Assembly (NCBI GenBank): GCA_034423775.1
Contig: CP139918.1
Location: forward strand, 2,604,001-2,668,000
From: Alphaproteobacteria bacterium US3C007
GTDB taxonomy: Bacteria > Pseudomonadota > Alphaproteobacteria > Rhodobacterales > Rhodobacteraceae
Reading direction: 5' to 3'
Length of the DNA stretch: 64,000 nt
The notes under the pieces are model-generated. The model searched no databases. It was not told the DNA's origin and was given only the letters and a program-made list of their open reading frames with translations. The position numbers were made by a program, and so were the translations under genes. Below, piece by piece: positions 45,051 through 56,139 of this stretch. Within the stretch, counting starts at the first letter, position 1, and each line of letters begins with the position of its first letter.

Positions 45051-45836
45051 ATGATGCTACAGAGTGACACTGATTTGGTCGTGGAATTGGCTGAAACCAG
45101 GCCTGATTTGCGCGCGGCGCAACGGTTGCGCTACGCTGTATTTGTGAAAGAGCTGGGCGCTTCTGGAGCCGAGATAGATCATCAAAACGAGCTGGAAATG
45201 GACCGGTTTGATCCCTTCTGCGATCACCTTATCTTGAAGGATAAGGCTCGAAAAAACTGCCCTTTTGATGGGATTATAGGGGTCTATAGGCTTTTGCGTT
45301 CGGAACAAGCGGCGCGGATCGGACAATTCTATTCAGAAGATGAATATGACCTACAAAGATTATACGCCACTGGGCGTAACCTGCTTGAACTTGGACGCTC
45401 TTGCGTACATCCGGCGTATCGCGGTGGCCTCGCAATGTATCATTTATGGCAGGCCTTGCAGCGCTATGTGGCAGAGCACAAGGTCGAAGTTTTGTTCGGG
45501 GTGGCCAGTTTTCATGGTACTGATCTGCAGAAATTGGCGGAACCACTAAGTTGGCTTCACGCGCGCCACTTGGCCCCCGAAGCGCTGCGGGTCGCCGCAA
45601 GGCCAGGCGCGTTTCAGGCGATGGATCTGATCGCACCCGCAAGGATTGACCGGCGCGCGGCCATGTTGGCCATGCCGGCGCTGATCAAAGCCTATCTTCG
45701 GTTGGGCGGGTATATCGGTGAGGGGGCTTTTGTCGATTTCGCGTTTAAGACCGTTGATGTTTGCCTTATTCTTGATCGAGACAGTATCAGTACACGGCAG
45801 AAAATGCTTTATTCGGGTGATCTTTTAAAGTCATGA
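45051..45836 (+). CDS. olsB: ornithine N-acyltransferase OlsB (lyso-ornithine lipid synthesis)
   Basis: A 261-residue GNAT-type enzyme that transfers a 3-hydroxy-fatty acyl group from ACP to ornithine, making lyso-ornithine lipid. Seen: L-R-Y-A-V-F-V-K-E-L-G near the N-terminus, E-L-G-R-S-C-V-H-P-A-Y-R in the acyl-binding core, and F-G-V-A-S-F-H-G-T-D. Two ATGs in tandem (45051, 45054) without a clear ribosome site. It overlaps olsA as ATGA, so both steps of the pathway are coupled. These phosphorus-free lipids matter in phosphate-poor seawater (known for marine roseobacters). Confidence 0.9.
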   Translation: MMLQSDTDLVVELAETRPDLRAAQRLRYAVFVKELGASGAEIDHQNELEMDRFDPFCDHLILKDKARKNCPFDGIIGVYRLLRSEQAARIGQFYSEDEYDLQRLYATGRNLLELGRSCVHPAYRGGLAMYHLWQALQRYVAEHKVEVLFGVASFHGTDLQKLAEPLSWLHARHLAPEALRVAARPGAFQAMDLIAPARIDRRAAMLAMPALIKAYLRLGGYIGEGAFVDFAFKTVDVCLILDRDSISTRQKMLYSGDLLKS

Positions 45837-46684
45837 ACACTTGGTATGGATCAGAAGATTCTGAGGCACTAACGGGTGTTTCTTTTGCCGGTTGGTGCCT
45901 TGTTGGTGTGCGGCTTCTTGGCTTGGCGCCGATCGTTTTAAGCGGGCTGCTGCTGAGCGTGCTGCTCCGAGGTCTGGAACGCCCGATTTTTGGTCAAAAT
46001 CGCCCTGTAACGCCATATATTACGGTGGCTGTTTGCCAGTTTGCGCTGCGTATTATTGGTTTGCCTTGCCGCGTAACAGGCACGCCAATGCGCAGCCCGG
46101 GCGCTTTTGTTGCCAATCACAGTTCATGGCTGGATATCTTCGTATTGAACAGCTGCGCGCGGGTTTATTTTGTCTCTAAAGCAGAAGTCTCGGCCTGGCC
46201 TTTAATTGGTTGGTTGGCGCGGGCCACCGGCACCGTTTTTATTCGCCGCAGCCGGCAGGATGCTGCGCAACAAACAGAAATGTTTCGCGCCAGATTGCGA
46301 AGTGGCCATCGTTTACTGTTCTTTCCCGAAGGAACCTCAACGGATGGGCTGCGCGTTTTACCTTTTAAGTCAAGCTTGTTTGAGGCTTTTTTTGCGTCTG
46401 ATGACACATGCACAGATCTATGGATTCAACCCGTGAGCGTAACTTTCTTTGCGCCATCACAGCGCCCAGCGGCGTTTTATGGCTGGTGGGGTGATATGGA
46501 ATTTGCCACTCATTTCATCAAAACGCTGAGCGTTTGGCGGCATGGGCGCGTTGAGCTGTGTTTCAATGCACCGCGCCGCGTCGCGGATTTTTCATCTCGC
46601 AAAGATTTGGCTGTCACATTAGAGGCGGATATCCGCAATACGCAGGAGCGCGCGCTCAGCCTTGCGCGTGCTGCGCGTGAATAA
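45833..46684 (+). CDS. olsA: O-acyltransferase OlsA (PlsC family, ornithine lipid synthesis)
   Basis: Adds the second acyl chain to lyso-ornithine lipid. The 283-residue PlsC-type acyltransferase has the H-x4-D catalytic block N-H-S-S-W-L-D and the acceptor motif F-P-E-G-T-S-T-D-G, with an N-terminal hydrophobic membrane segment at about residues 20-46. The start overlaps the olsB stop (ATGA). The 3' end overlaps the convergent thiE-like gene by 29 bases. Without olsB it would be read as a general 1-acylglycerol-phosphate acyltransferase; the pairing favours OlsA. Confidence 0.88.
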   Translation: MNTWYGSEDSEALTGVSFAGWCLVGVRLLGLAPIVLSGLLLSVLLRGLERPIFGQNRPVTPYITVAVCQFALRIIGLPCRVTGTPMRSPGAFVANHSSWLDIFVLNSCARVYFVSKAEVSAWPLIGWLARATGTVFIRRSRQDAAQQTEMFRARLRSGHRLLFFPEGTSTDGLRVLPFKSSLFEAFFASDDTCTDLWIQPVSVTFFAPSQRPAAFYGWWGDMEFATHFIKTLSVWRHGRVELCFNAPRRVADFSSRKDLAVTLEADIRNTQERALSLARAARE

Positions 46685-47285
46685 GCGCTCCTAAGGCCGC
46701 AATTGGATCCTCCTGCTGCCAAATTTCTTCGGCATAGGCAACGAAATCAGCGCAGGATTTGAGTTGAAGAATTTTCGTGGTGTCCAGCCCGCCTTCTGCC
46801 ACTATCGGTACTTCAACCATTTCGCTCCACCACGCGAAGAGCTCTGGATCGGCGATATCTCCTGCGTTCAGGTCATTTTCGTTTAACGGGCCGAAACAGA
46901 CGTAATCTGCGCCGGCCTCGCCTGCATTCAACCCTTCATGCCGCGAGATACCGCAAAAGGCGCCAACGATTGCGTCTTTGCCCAGCTCGGTGCGCGCCGA
47001 GCGTATTGAGCGGGCGCCATCGGTTAGATGCACACCATCAAGGCCGAAACGTTCAACCAGAAAAAAATGGCTTTGCAGCAGCAACGGCACATCGCGGCTG
47101 TGACAAATCTCGCGCAACGTATCGGCAGCCTTGCCAATCATGCCTTCATCTCGCGTGCTCATTGCCAAGCGCACGCAAGCGATCTCATGCAGATCCAGCA
47201 TTCGTGATAGTAAATCTGCATAGCTGCTCAGTTCAAATTCGGGCGGGCTAATCAGGTAGGTCTGGGGCTGCTCGATTTCGGCCAT
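46656..47285 (-). CDS. thiamine-phosphate synthase-like protein
   Basis: A 209-residue TIM-barrel protein of the ThiE/TenI family. The N-terminal T-Y-L-I-S-P-P, the G-V-H-L-T-D and G-A-D-Y-V-C-F-G-P-L blocks, and I-V-A-E-G-G-L-D for the phosphate site are present. No other thiamine gene is nearby, and the middle loop departs from ThiE consensus, so it could be a TenI-type or degenerate paralogue. It overlaps the end of olsA and is divergent from the trmJ-like gene. Confidence 0.75.
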   Translation of the reverse strand: MAEIEQPQTYLISPPEFELSSYADLLSRMLDLHEIACVRLAMSTRDEGMIGKAADTLREICHSRDVPLLLQSHFFLVERFGLDGVHLTDGARSIRSARTELGKDAIVGAFCGISRHEGLNAGEAGADYVCFGPLNENDLNAGDIADPELFAWWSEMVEVPIVAEGGLDTTKILQLKSCADFVAYAEEIWQQEDPIAALGALIHAQHAQG

Positions 47286-47419
47286 GTTTTGGGCTCCAAG
47301 TGTTTTTCGTCAGGCTAACGCGATTTGCCTGCGTTGACTATGGCTGATCTTTGCTAGGGGGCTTTAAACCCCGGTCTTTCTGGCGTAGAGCAAGGCCATT
47401 ATTTAAGGAGGCTTAAGCC

Positions 47420-48166
47420 GTGCCTGAGTCACAGCGTCAACCCTATTTTGTTTTGGTCCGCCCGCAAATGGGCGAAAATATCGGCGCATCCGCCCGCGCG
47501 ATGTGGAATTTTGGTTTGGAGCAAATGCGCGTGGTTGCGCCGCGCGATGGTTGGCCCAGCACGCGCGCGGTGGCGATGGCCAGTGGCGCGGGCCGGTTGC
47601 TGGATGCGGCGCAGCATTTTGATGGAGTTTCCGAAGCGGTGGGCGATACCAGTTTTGTCTTCGCCACAACAGCGCGCGGCCGCGGCTTAACCAAGCCTAT
47701 TTTAGCGCCGGAAGAGGCGATGCGCCAAGCTGCAGAAAAAATCGCTCAGGGGCAAAAAGTAGCCGTGTTATTTGGTCCAGAGCGCGCGGGGTTGGAAAAT
47801 GAAGATATCGCGGGGGCAAATGCGTTGATATCGGTGCCGGTTAACCCTGATTTTCCATCACTGAATTTGGCGCAATGCGTGCTGCTGATGGCCTATGAGT
47901 GGCGCCGCGCGCAGGGGCAGGTTGAGCTGGCGCGCATGGAACTGGCAAAAACCCAATGGGCAGAGGCGATTGAGGTTGAAAAGCTGGCCCAACATTATGA
48001 AGAACGGCTTGAGGATGCTGGGTTTTTCTTTCCCGAGGCCAAGGCGCCCGGCATGAAGGTGAATTTGCGCAATATGTGGTCTCGCTTTTCACTGACCCGC
48101 GCGGATGTGCAAATGTTGCATGGGGTGCTGCGGCAATTGGTGCGAGGTAACAAAGGCCAAGACTGA
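47420..48166 (+). CDS. TrmJ-like tRNA/rRNA methyltransferase (SPOUT family)
   Basis: A 248-residue SpoU/TrmH-type RNA 2'-O-methyltransferase with the deep knot motifs N-I-G-A-S-A-R-A-M, F-G-P-E-R-A-G-L and L-N-L-A-Q-C-V. The length and the C-terminal tail fit TrmJ, which methylates position 32 of some tRNAs; LasT-like rRNA action is possible. The start is GTG 47420 with a strong AAGGAGG site. A 63-base gap precedes ctaA. Confidence 0.88.
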   Translation: MPESQRQPYFVLVRPQMGENIGASARAMWNFGLEQMRVVAPRDGWPSTRAVAMASGAGRLLDAAQHFDGVSEAVGDTSFVFATTARGRGLTKPILAPEEAMRQAAEKIAQGQKVAVLFGPERAGLENEDIAGANALISVPVNPDFPSLNLAQCVLLMAYEWRRAQGQVELARMELAKTQWAEAIEVEKLAQHYEERLEDAGFFFPEAKAPGMKVNLRNMWSRFSLTRADVQMLHGVLRQLVRGNKGQD

Positions 48167-48228
48167 CTTGAACAGCCGCCGTCTTAGGCTAACTTTTAGC
48201 ATGTAGTGATAAGGGTTTTTTTACGAAG

Positions 48229-49377
48229 ATGAATGATAAAAGATCGATATTTGAAGAGGTTGGATCGCAGAGCGCAGCAACTGACGGGGCGCCGGTTCAG
48301 GGTATGATTGATCAGGGTCGCGGCGCCGGGGCCCGGTTTTGGATCCGGATCTGGTTGTATCTTTTATTTGCTTTGGTGGTAACGATGATTCTGCTTGGGG
48401 GACTGACACGCCTGACCGATAGCGGTTTAAGCATCACCGAATGGAAACCCGTTTCCGGGGCGTTGCCCCCCTTATCTGCCGAGGCATGGCAGAGCGAGTT
48501 CGAGAAATACAAAGCCATCCCCGAATATGAACTTCAAAACAAAGGCATGAGCCTGGCAGAATTTCAATTTATTTACTGGTGGGAATGGGGGCATCGGCAA
48601 CTGGGCCGCGTGATTGGATTGGTTTGGGCCGTTGGGTTTGCAGTGTTTTTCGCCGCCCGTAAAATCCCCGCTGGGTGGACTGGCCGTTTATTGTTGCTGG
48701 GTGTTTTGGGTGGCATGCAAGGCGCGATTGGGTGGTGGATGGTGGCCAGCGGCCTAACTGGCGAGCGTTTGGACGTGGCCAGCTATCGCTTGGCAACGCA
48801 TCTGGGGTTGGCCTTTGTTATTTTGGGGTTCATCGCTTGGTTTGCGCTCTCGCTCGGCCTTTCAGAAAGAGCGCTTTTGCAACAGCGCCGCAGGCGCGAA
48901 CAGCGTCTGTTTTCCATGAGCACCGGATTGATGCATTTTACCTTTTTGCAAATTTTAATCGGAGCGCTGGTGGCGGGAATTGATGCGGGGCGCAATTATA
49001 TCGACTGGCCTTTAATGGCGGGCGGTTTTTTTCCCCCCGATCCATTCAGCCTAACGCCTTGGTGGCGTAATTTCTTCGAAGATGATGGTTTGGTGCAATT
49101 TATTCACCGGATGTCGGGTTATCTGCTCTTTGTCTTTGGCGTGGTGGTTTGGAGGCGGTCGCGCAAATCAGGAAATAGCCTGGTGCGCTCTGGCTTTGCT
49201 TGGGTGATGGGCATGCTCGTGCTGCAGATGGTGTTGGGCGTTGTCACCGTGATGCATTCGGCGCCTTGGTCCTTAGCGATCCTGCACCAATTGGGGGGCA
49301 TTGCGCTGTGGGTCTTGGTTATTCGGGCGCGTTTCGTGGCCGGATTCCCGCCCGAGCAATTCATAAAGGGAGCCTAG
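48229..49377 (+). CDS. ctaA: heme A synthase
   Basis: A 382-residue multi-pass membrane protein that oxidises heme O to heme A for cytochrome aa3 oxidase. Typical heme-ligand regions: E-W-G-H-R-Q-L-G-R, R-L-A-T-H-L-G-L-A, and F-I-H-R-M-S-G-Y, with about eight hydrophobic helices. An N-terminal cytoplasmic stretch of about 35 residues precedes the first helix. ATG 48229 has a weak site (ACGAAG). The M32 carboxypeptidase gene starts three bases after its stop. Confidence 0.93.
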   Translation: MNDKRSIFEEVGSQSAATDGAPVQGMIDQGRGAGARFWIRIWLYLLFALVVTMILLGGLTRLTDSGLSITEWKPVSGALPPLSAEAWQSEFEKYKAIPEYELQNKGMSLAEFQFIYWWEWGHRQLGRVIGLVWAVGFAVFFAARKIPAGWTGRLLLLGVLGGMQGAIGWWMVASGLTGERLDVASYRLATHLGLAFVILGFIAWFALSLGLSERALLQQRRRREQRLFSMSTGLMHFTFLQILIGALVAGIDAGRNYIDWPLMAGGFFPPDPFSLTPWWRNFFEDDGLVQFIHRMSGYLLFVFGVVVWRRSRKSGNSLVRSGFAWVMGMLVLQMVLGVVTVMHSAPWSLAILHQLGGIALWVLVIRARFVAGFPPEQFIKGA

Positions 49378-49380
49378 ATC

Positions 49381-50865
49381 ATGAGCGCCTATCAGATTTT
49401 GATGGAGTATCAGCATCAAACAGAGGCATTGTCAAAAATCGCGGCCCGCCTTGACTGGGATCAGGAAACGATGATGCCGTCAGGCGCCATTTCAGACCGC
49501 TCACAGGAATCGGCCGCGCTTGAAAAAACTTTGCATGCCCGGCGCAGCAGCACCGAATTGGGGGAGTTGCTGGCCGCGGCGCGCCAAACACAACTGGCCG
49601 CTGCAGAACAGCGGCACGTGCAGTTGATTGAGCAATCCTATCAACGCAATTGCAAAGTGCCCGAAGAGATTTCGGTGGCTTTGGCCGGATTAACGTCAAA
49701 ATCGCAACATATATGGGCCCAAGCACGCGCGGATGAGGCGGTTGCAGATTTTACACCGATATTGGCCGAGGTGGTTGCGCTGCGCCAGCAAGAGGCCGCC
49801 GCCTTGGCCGATGGCACAGGGCTCAGCTCATATGATGCCTTGCTTAAGGATTATGAACCCGATGGCAGCACGGCTGAAATTTCAAAAATGTTTGATGCCT
49901 TGCGCAGCCCATTGGTCGCGCTGCGCTCCGCGGTGCTTGAGCGCCCGTCTGCGCCTGAATTAGAGGGGCAATTTGATCCGCAGCTACAGTTGAAAATGAG
50001 CCAAGAGTTGGCAGAATGTTTTGGCTATAACATGGCCTCTGGGCGGATCGATAGGGCGGTGCATCCCTTTTGTTCCGGAACTGGCGCGGATGTACGGATT
50101 ACCACACGCACCGATCCCAGTGATCCGTTAGGGTGTTTTTATTCGACCATTCATGAGGTGGGTCATGGCAATTATGAGCAGAATATAGATCAATCTTATG
50201 CCTTTACGCCGATTGGGCATGGCTGCTCAATGGGGGTTCATGAAAGTCAAAGCCGCATTTTCGAGAATCAATTGGGCCGCTCTGAAGCGTTCACCAGCTT
50301 TCTTTATGGCCGGATGCGCGACGTATTTGGCTCTTTTGGCGTTGGCTCTGAGCGGCAGTTTTACCAATCGGTGAATCGCGTCAGCCGTGGTTATATCCGA
50401 ACCGAAGCTGATGAATTGCAATATAATTTGCACGTGATGATGCGGTTTGATCTTGAGCGTGATTTGATGTCTGGAGAGCTTGCGGTGTCGGACCTTGAAG
50501 CGGCTTGGAATGATCGGTTTTTGTCAGATTTCGGATATGCGGTTGATCGCCCGTCGCATGGGATGCTGCAGGATGTGCATTGGTCAATTGGGTTATTCGG
50601 CTATTTTCCAACTTATTCTTTGGGCAATGTCTATGCGGGTTGCCTGTTTGAAAGCCTGCAATCGGCGCTTCCAGATTTAGATACAGATCTAGCTTCGGGT
50701 AATTTAGGGCCTGCCTGTGCATGGTTGAAACAGAATGTGCAACGCCACGGTAATCTTTTGCCGGCCCATGAATTGATGACTGCCGCTTGCGGCAAGGCAC
50801 CATCCGAAGCGGCATTCCTGCGTTATATCCACGCAAAGTTTTCAGACCTCTATGATTTGGCATAG
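49381..50865 (+). CDS. M32-family metallocarboxypeptidase
   Basis: A 494-residue M32 (Taq/Pfu-type) carboxypeptidase that removes C-terminal residues from peptides in the cytoplasm. The zinc motif is H-E-V-G-H in T-I-H-E-V-G-H-G-N-Y, with the family's E-S-Q-S-R segment about 30 residues on. The N-terminal L-D-W-D-Q-E-T-M-M-P is diagnostic. ATG 49381 uses a GGGAG site inside the ctaA end, so the two are probably co-transcribed. It converges with gyrA. Confidence 0.93.
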   Translation: MSAYQILMEYQHQTEALSKIAARLDWDQETMMPSGAISDRSQESAALEKTLHARRSSTELGELLAAARQTQLAAAEQRHVQLIEQSYQRNCKVPEEISVALAGLTSKSQHIWAQARADEAVADFTPILAEVVALRQQEAAALADGTGLSSYDALLKDYEPDGSTAEISKMFDALRSPLVALRSAVLERPSAPELEGQFDPQLQLKMSQELAECFGYNMASGRIDRAVHPFCSGTGADVRITTRTDPSDPLGCFYSTIHEVGHGNYEQNIDQSYAFTPIGHGCSMGVHESQSRIFENQLGRSEAFTSFLYGRMRDVFGSFGVGSERQFYQSVNRVSRGYIRTEADELQYNLHVMMRFDLERDLMSGELAVSDLEAAWNDRFLSDFGYAVDRPSHGMLQDVHWSIGLFGYFPTYSLGNVYAGCLFESLQSALPDLDTDLASGNLGPACAWLKQNVQRHGNLLPAHELMTAACGKAPSEAAFLRYIHAKFSDLYDLA

Positions 50866-50913
50866 ATAGGTGCAAATCATTTTCTAGGCTTGGCCGCTTT
50901 GCGGGTTTAGAAT

Positions 50914-53658
50914 TTAAGCCTCGCCTTCCGGGGCTTCTTCGTCCTCCGACTGTTCGACGATCCGGGCGACGGAAACAACTTCTTCGTTGTTGCCTGTGTT
51001 GAAAACTTTCACGCCTCCGGCGCTGCGCGAGCGGAAAGAAATACCTTCAATGGGCACCCGGATGGATTGGCCTTTTGAGGTGGCCAGCATGATCTGATCT
51101 TCCAAATCGACCGGGAAGCTGGCAACCAAATCGCCGCCCCGCATCGCTTTATCCATTGCAGCAACGCCCATGCCGCCTCTGCCACGGACGGGATAATCAT
51201 GGCTAGAGGACAGTTTTCCGGAGCCGCGACTGCTGATCGTTAAGATCAGGTTCTCGGCGGCTGACATTTCGGCATAGCGTTCTGGGCTTATGGTTGCATT
51301 GGCGCTGACCTCTTCATCCTCAGTGCCAGCTCCTTCGTCATCAACCATTCCCGCGACGGCGCGGCGCATCTTGAGATAGGCGGCGCGCTCATCTGAGCTG
51401 GCTTCAAAATGGCGTAGGATCGACATTGAGACAACGCAATCATCACCGGTGAGGCGCACGCCGCGCACACCGGTGGATTTGCGCCCCTTGAAAACCCGCA
51501 CCGCGTTGGTTGAAAAGCGGATCGCCCGGCCTGATTTGGTGACCAACATCACATCATCGTCTTGAGTTGCGATGCGCGCGTTTACCAGCTCTACATTCTC
51601 TGGCAGATCCATGGCAATCTTACCATTGGCGCGGACATTGGTGAAATCAGACAGCGCATTGCGGCGCACATCGCCAGCCGATGTCGCAAAAATGATTTGC
51701 ACGTTTTCCCATTCCTCTTCGGGGATATCAACCGGCATGATTGCAGCGATCGAAACTCCGGTTGGAATGGGCAGAATATTCACTACAGCCTTGCCCTTTG
51801 AGGTACGCCCGCCTTGGGGCAGGCGCCAGGTTTTCAGCTTATAGGCCATGCCATCGGTCGTAAAAAACAACAATTGGGTATGGGTATTTGCCACGAAGAG
51901 CGAGGTGACCAAATCTTCATCTTTGGTTTGCATGCCTGACAGGCCTTTGCCGCCGCGACGCTGGGCACGAAAATCCACCAATGGGGTGCGTTTGATATAG
52001 CCCCCCGAGGTGATCGTCACCACCATATCTTCGCGCTCAATCAGATCCTCGTCATCCAGATCCCCGGACCATTCGATAATCTCTGTACGGCGCGGAACCG
52101 CAAATTGCTCTTTCACGCTGTTTAGCTCATCCGTGATGATCGCCATAATACGGTCACGCGAGCCTAGAATTTCTAGATATTCGCGGATTTTTCCCGCCAA
52201 TTCTTGCAATTCATCGGTTACTTCTTTTACCCCGATTTGGGTCAGGCGTTGAAGGCGCAATTCAAGGATCGCGCGGGCTTGTACCTCTGATAAATGATAG
52301 GTGCCATCTGCATTCACAGGATGGGTCGGATCATCGATTAGTTTAATATATTCAAGTATCTCTTCTGCCGGCCATGCCCGCGTCATCAATTTGGCGCGCG
52401 CATCGGCGGCGTCAACCGAGCTGCGAATGGTCGCTACAACTTCATCAACGTTTGAAACGGCCGCGGCCAGCCCGCATAGAATATGGCTGCGTTCGCGCGC
52501 TTTGCGCAGCTCAAACGCGGTTCTGCGCGCCACAACATCTTCGCGAAAGGCGATGAAATTGGTTAAGAACGATCGCAGCGTCAATTGTTCCGGCCGCCCC
52601 CCGTTTAAGGCCAACATATTGCAGCCAAAATAGGTTTGCATCGGGGTGAAGCGGAATAGTTGGTTCAAAACAACCTCTGCGGTTGCATCGCGTTTCAATT
52701 CGATCACAACCCGAACCCCGACCCGGTCGCTTTCATCCTGCACATGCGAGATGCCTTCGAGTTTCTTTTCGCGCACCTGTTCTGCGATTTTTTCAATCAT
52801 CGCGGCTTTGTTTACTTGATAAGGGATTTCATCAATGATGATGGCAAATCGGTCTTTTCGAATTTCTTCGACGCGGGTTTTCGAACGGATAATAACGCTG
52901 CCGCGCCCCTCTAAATACGCTTTGCGCGCGCCCGAACGGCCAAGCATGATGCCGCCGGTCGGAAAATCGGGCCCCGGTACATAACCCATTAATTCTTCGC
53001 TGGTGAGGTCGGGATTCTCGATCAAAGCCAAAGTGGCATCGATCACTTCGCCCAAGTTATGCGGCGGGATGTTGGTTGCCATGCCAACGGCAATGCCCCC
53101 CGCGCCATTGACCAGCATATTTGGAAATCGGGCTGGAAGCACGGTTGGCTCGCGGTCTTTGCCATCGTAATTATCTTGAAAATTGACCGTATCCTTATCG
53201 ATATCGGCCAATAAGAATGAGGCCGGCTTGTCCATGCGCACTTCGGTATAGCGCATTGCGGCGGCATTATCTCCGTCCATAGAGCCAAAATTGCCCTGCC
53301 CATCCAGCAGCGGCAGCGACATTGAGAAATCTTGCGCCATGCGCACCAAAGCATCGTAAATCGCGCTGTCGCCATGCGGGTGATATTTACCCATGACGTC
53401 CCCCACGGGGCGGGCTGATTTGCGATAGGATTTATCATGCGTATTGCCGGTTTCATGCATGGCGTATAAAATCCGGCGATGCACCGGCTTTAATCCATCG
53501 CGCAGATCCGGGATCGCGCGGCTGACGATCACGCTCATCGCGTAGTCAAGATACGCGGTTTTCATTTCCTCCGCGATCGAAACGCTGGGCCCGTCATAGA
53601 CAGCGCGTTGCGGGGGCGTTTCTTCGGTGGCTTCGGGGGTTTCTGGCGTGTCGGTCAA
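50914..53658 (-). CDS. gyrA: DNA gyrase subunit A
   Basis: A 914-residue topoisomerase II A subunit that introduces negative supercoils. The active-site tyrosine is in A-M-R-Y-T-E-V-R-M, the quinolone-determining region reads [10 protein letters not shown] with wild-type serine and aspartate, and the GyrA box Q-R-R-G-G-K-G is in the C-terminal domain. The end is acidic (E-E-A-P-E-G-E-A). The start is TTG 53658, giving M-T-D-T-P-E, the N-terminus I expect for this order; the first ATG (M-K-T-A-Y) would cut family sequence. Ribosome site weak. Confidence 0.96.
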   Translation of the reverse strand: MTDTPETPEATEETPPQRAVYDGPSVSIAEEMKTAYLDYAMSVIVSRAIPDLRDGLKPVHRRILYAMHETGNTHDKSYRKSARPVGDVMGKYHPHGDSAIYDALVRMAQDFSMSLPLLDGQGNFGSMDGDNAAAMRYTEVRMDKPASFLLADIDKDTVNFQDNYDGKDREPTVLPARFPNMLVNGAGGIAVGMATNIPPHNLGEVIDATLALIENPDLTSEELMGYVPGPDFPTGGIMLGRSGARKAYLEGRGSVIIRSKTRVEEIRKDRFAIIIDEIPYQVNKAAMIEKIAEQVREKKLEGISHVQDESDRVGVRVVIELKRDATAEVVLNQLFRFTPMQTYFGCNMLALNGGRPEQLTLRSFLTNFIAFREDVVARRTAFELRKARERSHILCGLAAAVSNVDEVVATIRSSVDAADARAKLMTRAWPAEEILEYIKLIDDPTHPVNADGTYHLSEVQARAILELRLQRLTQIGVKEVTDELQELAGKIREYLEILGSRDRIMAIITDELNSVKEQFAVPRRTEIIEWSGDLDDEDLIEREDMVVTITSGGYIKRTPLVDFRAQRRGGKGLSGMQTKDEDLVTSLFVANTHTQLLFFTTDGMAYKLKTWRLPQGGRTSKGKAVVNILPIPTGVSIAAIMPVDIPEEEWENVQIIFATSAGDVRRNALSDFTNVRANGKIAMDLPENVELVNARIATQDDDVMLVTKSGRAIRFSTNAVRVFKGRKSTGVRGVRLTGDDCVVSMSILRHFEASSDERAAYLKMRRAVAGMVDDEGAGTEDEEVSANATISPERYAEMSAAENLILTISSRGSGKLSSSHDYPVRGRGGMGVAAMDKAMRGGDLVASFPVDLEDQIMLATSKGQSIRVPIEGISFRSRSAGGVKVFNTGNNEEVVSVARIVEQSEDEEAPEGEA

Positions 53659-53778
53659 ATAAACTGCTCTTTTCGATGCCTAATCTAAATCTTGTGATTT
53701 AACCTTAGCAGAACAACCATATACTGCGCAATGGCAGAGGCTGTTTCATTCGGTCAAAGACGGTAATTTCTGCAAGAT

Positions 53779-54378
53779 TTAGGGCAGAATGCGCGTGTAT
53801 TTTGCCCCTTCTAGGCTGACTCCGAATTTCAGACCGGCTTGGCCAAAAACCACCGCGATCACGGGGGCATTCAGCGTGGTGGTGTCAAGCCGTAGCGACT
53901 CACCATCACCCTGAAACGCATAATCAATATCGCCGCCTACGGTCCAACCGTCGGAATTGCGAAAATCGTCTAACGCTTTCGAGCTCATGAAAAACAACGC
54001 ATGCGCATATTGTTGCGCGCCGAACTGCCAGCCATAGCCGGCGGAGGCCATAGAATAATATTCGACCGTCTCTCCTTTCGCGCGCAGTGCCCCGCGCCCG
54101 TAAGAGCCGCCAAAGCCAAAACTGGCCTCGGTTATCAGCGGCATGACCAACATACCCGCGGCGCGTTGGCTTAAGTCTTGCGTATGGGGATGGGTTTGAT
54201 AAAGCTGCTCGAGCGTGGCGTCTACTCTGGCGTCAATTTTGGTGGCATCTTCTTTTAAATATTCGGCTTCTGCCTTTAAAGCCTCGGTATCAACAAGCGC
54301 CGCCGTGCAGCCGTTTAACATAACGACTGCGGCAGAAAGGCTTGCAAAGAGACGTAATTTTGAGGTCAGCTTGTTCAT
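53779..54378 (-). CDS. SYLF/YSC84-domain lipoprotein
   Basis: A 199-residue protein with a lipoprotein signal (L-N-G-C, C24), so anchored to a membrane in the envelope. The C-terminal half matches the SYLF (YSC84) lipid-binding fold: F-G-F-G-G-S-Y-G-R-G-A-L, Y-G-W-Q-F-G-A-Q-Q and A-V-V-F-G-Q-A-G-L-K-F-G. Function in bacteria is poorly known. It sits downstream of hemB on the same strand, 81 bases away. Confidence 0.85.
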   Translation of the reverse strand: MNKLTSKLRLFASLSAAVVMLNGCTAALVDTEALKAEAEYLKEDATKIDARVDATLEQLYQTHPHTQDLSQRAAGMLVMPLITEASFGFGGSYGRGALRAKGETVEYYSMASAGYGWQFGAQQYAHALFFMSSKALDDFRNSDGWTVGGDIDYAFQGDGESLRLDTTTLNAPVIAVVFGQAGLKFGVSLEGAKYTRILP

Positions 54379-54459
54379 TTCATTTTGCTCGATTTATAGT
54401 GGTACCGGGTTGCCTCAGTCTCTAGCCTGTCTTACGCAGTTTGTCATCCTAGATTTCGC

Positions 54460-55557
<1,098 letters not shown>

Positions 55558-55586
55558 TTATTCGCCGTAACCCAGAGAAAATTATC

Positions 55587-56099
55587 GTGCTACTCATTGA
55601 TAACCTTGATTTTACGGCTTTTACCAGCGTTTGGTTCTGGGTTATCCTTGTGCTTGTTTGGGCGGTGACCAGCCAATATATCCTGGGCGTTCCTTTTTCC
55701 GATTTACAGCGCGCGTCAAAGGCTGATGCGGAGGCGCAAGAGGAAGCTTTAATTCGGCTGTTTGCGCAGGCGCAGCGTGTGGCTCCCCCCGCGATTGCTG
55801 CTGTGCGCTTGGGCTTGGCCTTGGGGGCTGGATTCGCGGTGGGGTTTTGGGCGGTGGCAGCCTTTGGATATAGCAATGAGGTGCTGCAGGCTTTATTCCT
55901 TTTGGTGGTGCCGCTTTGGCCCGTCTTGCTCTTGCGCTTGCGCTTTGCCCGCAGTATTACCGGCGCCCAGCCCGATTTCGCGCAGGTCTACATAAAACTC
56001 CGATGGATCCGGTTTTGGACGTTTTGTATCGGCGTGCTCACGCTTTTTCTGACGGCGTTCTGGGGGATGATTTTCAATATAAATAAGCTGGTCCTATGA
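55587..56099 (+). CDS. multi-pass membrane protein of unknown function
   Basis: A 170-residue protein with hydrophobic segments near residues 15-35, 70-92, 98-115 and 143-166. No motif I can assign; I recall similar roseobacter proteins being annotated as a component of the SufBCD complex, which I cannot verify and which the sequence alone does not support. The start is uncertain: I chose GTG 55587, because the upstream frame lacks a ribosome site and ATG. It lies 40 bases ahead of mfd and is divergent from hemB. Confidence 0.65.
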   Translation: MLLIDNLDFTAFTSVWFWVILVLVWAVTSQYILGVPFSDLQRASKADAEAQEEALIRLFAQAQRVAPPAIAAVRLGLALGAGFAVGFWAVAAFGYSNEVLQALFLLVVPLWPVLLLRLRFARSITGAQPDFAQVYIKLRWIRFWTFCIGVLTLFLTAFWGMIFNINKLVL

Positions 56100-56139
56100 A
56101 AAAAGCCGGATGGTTTACTTTTTGCGCAACAAGGTTTGA

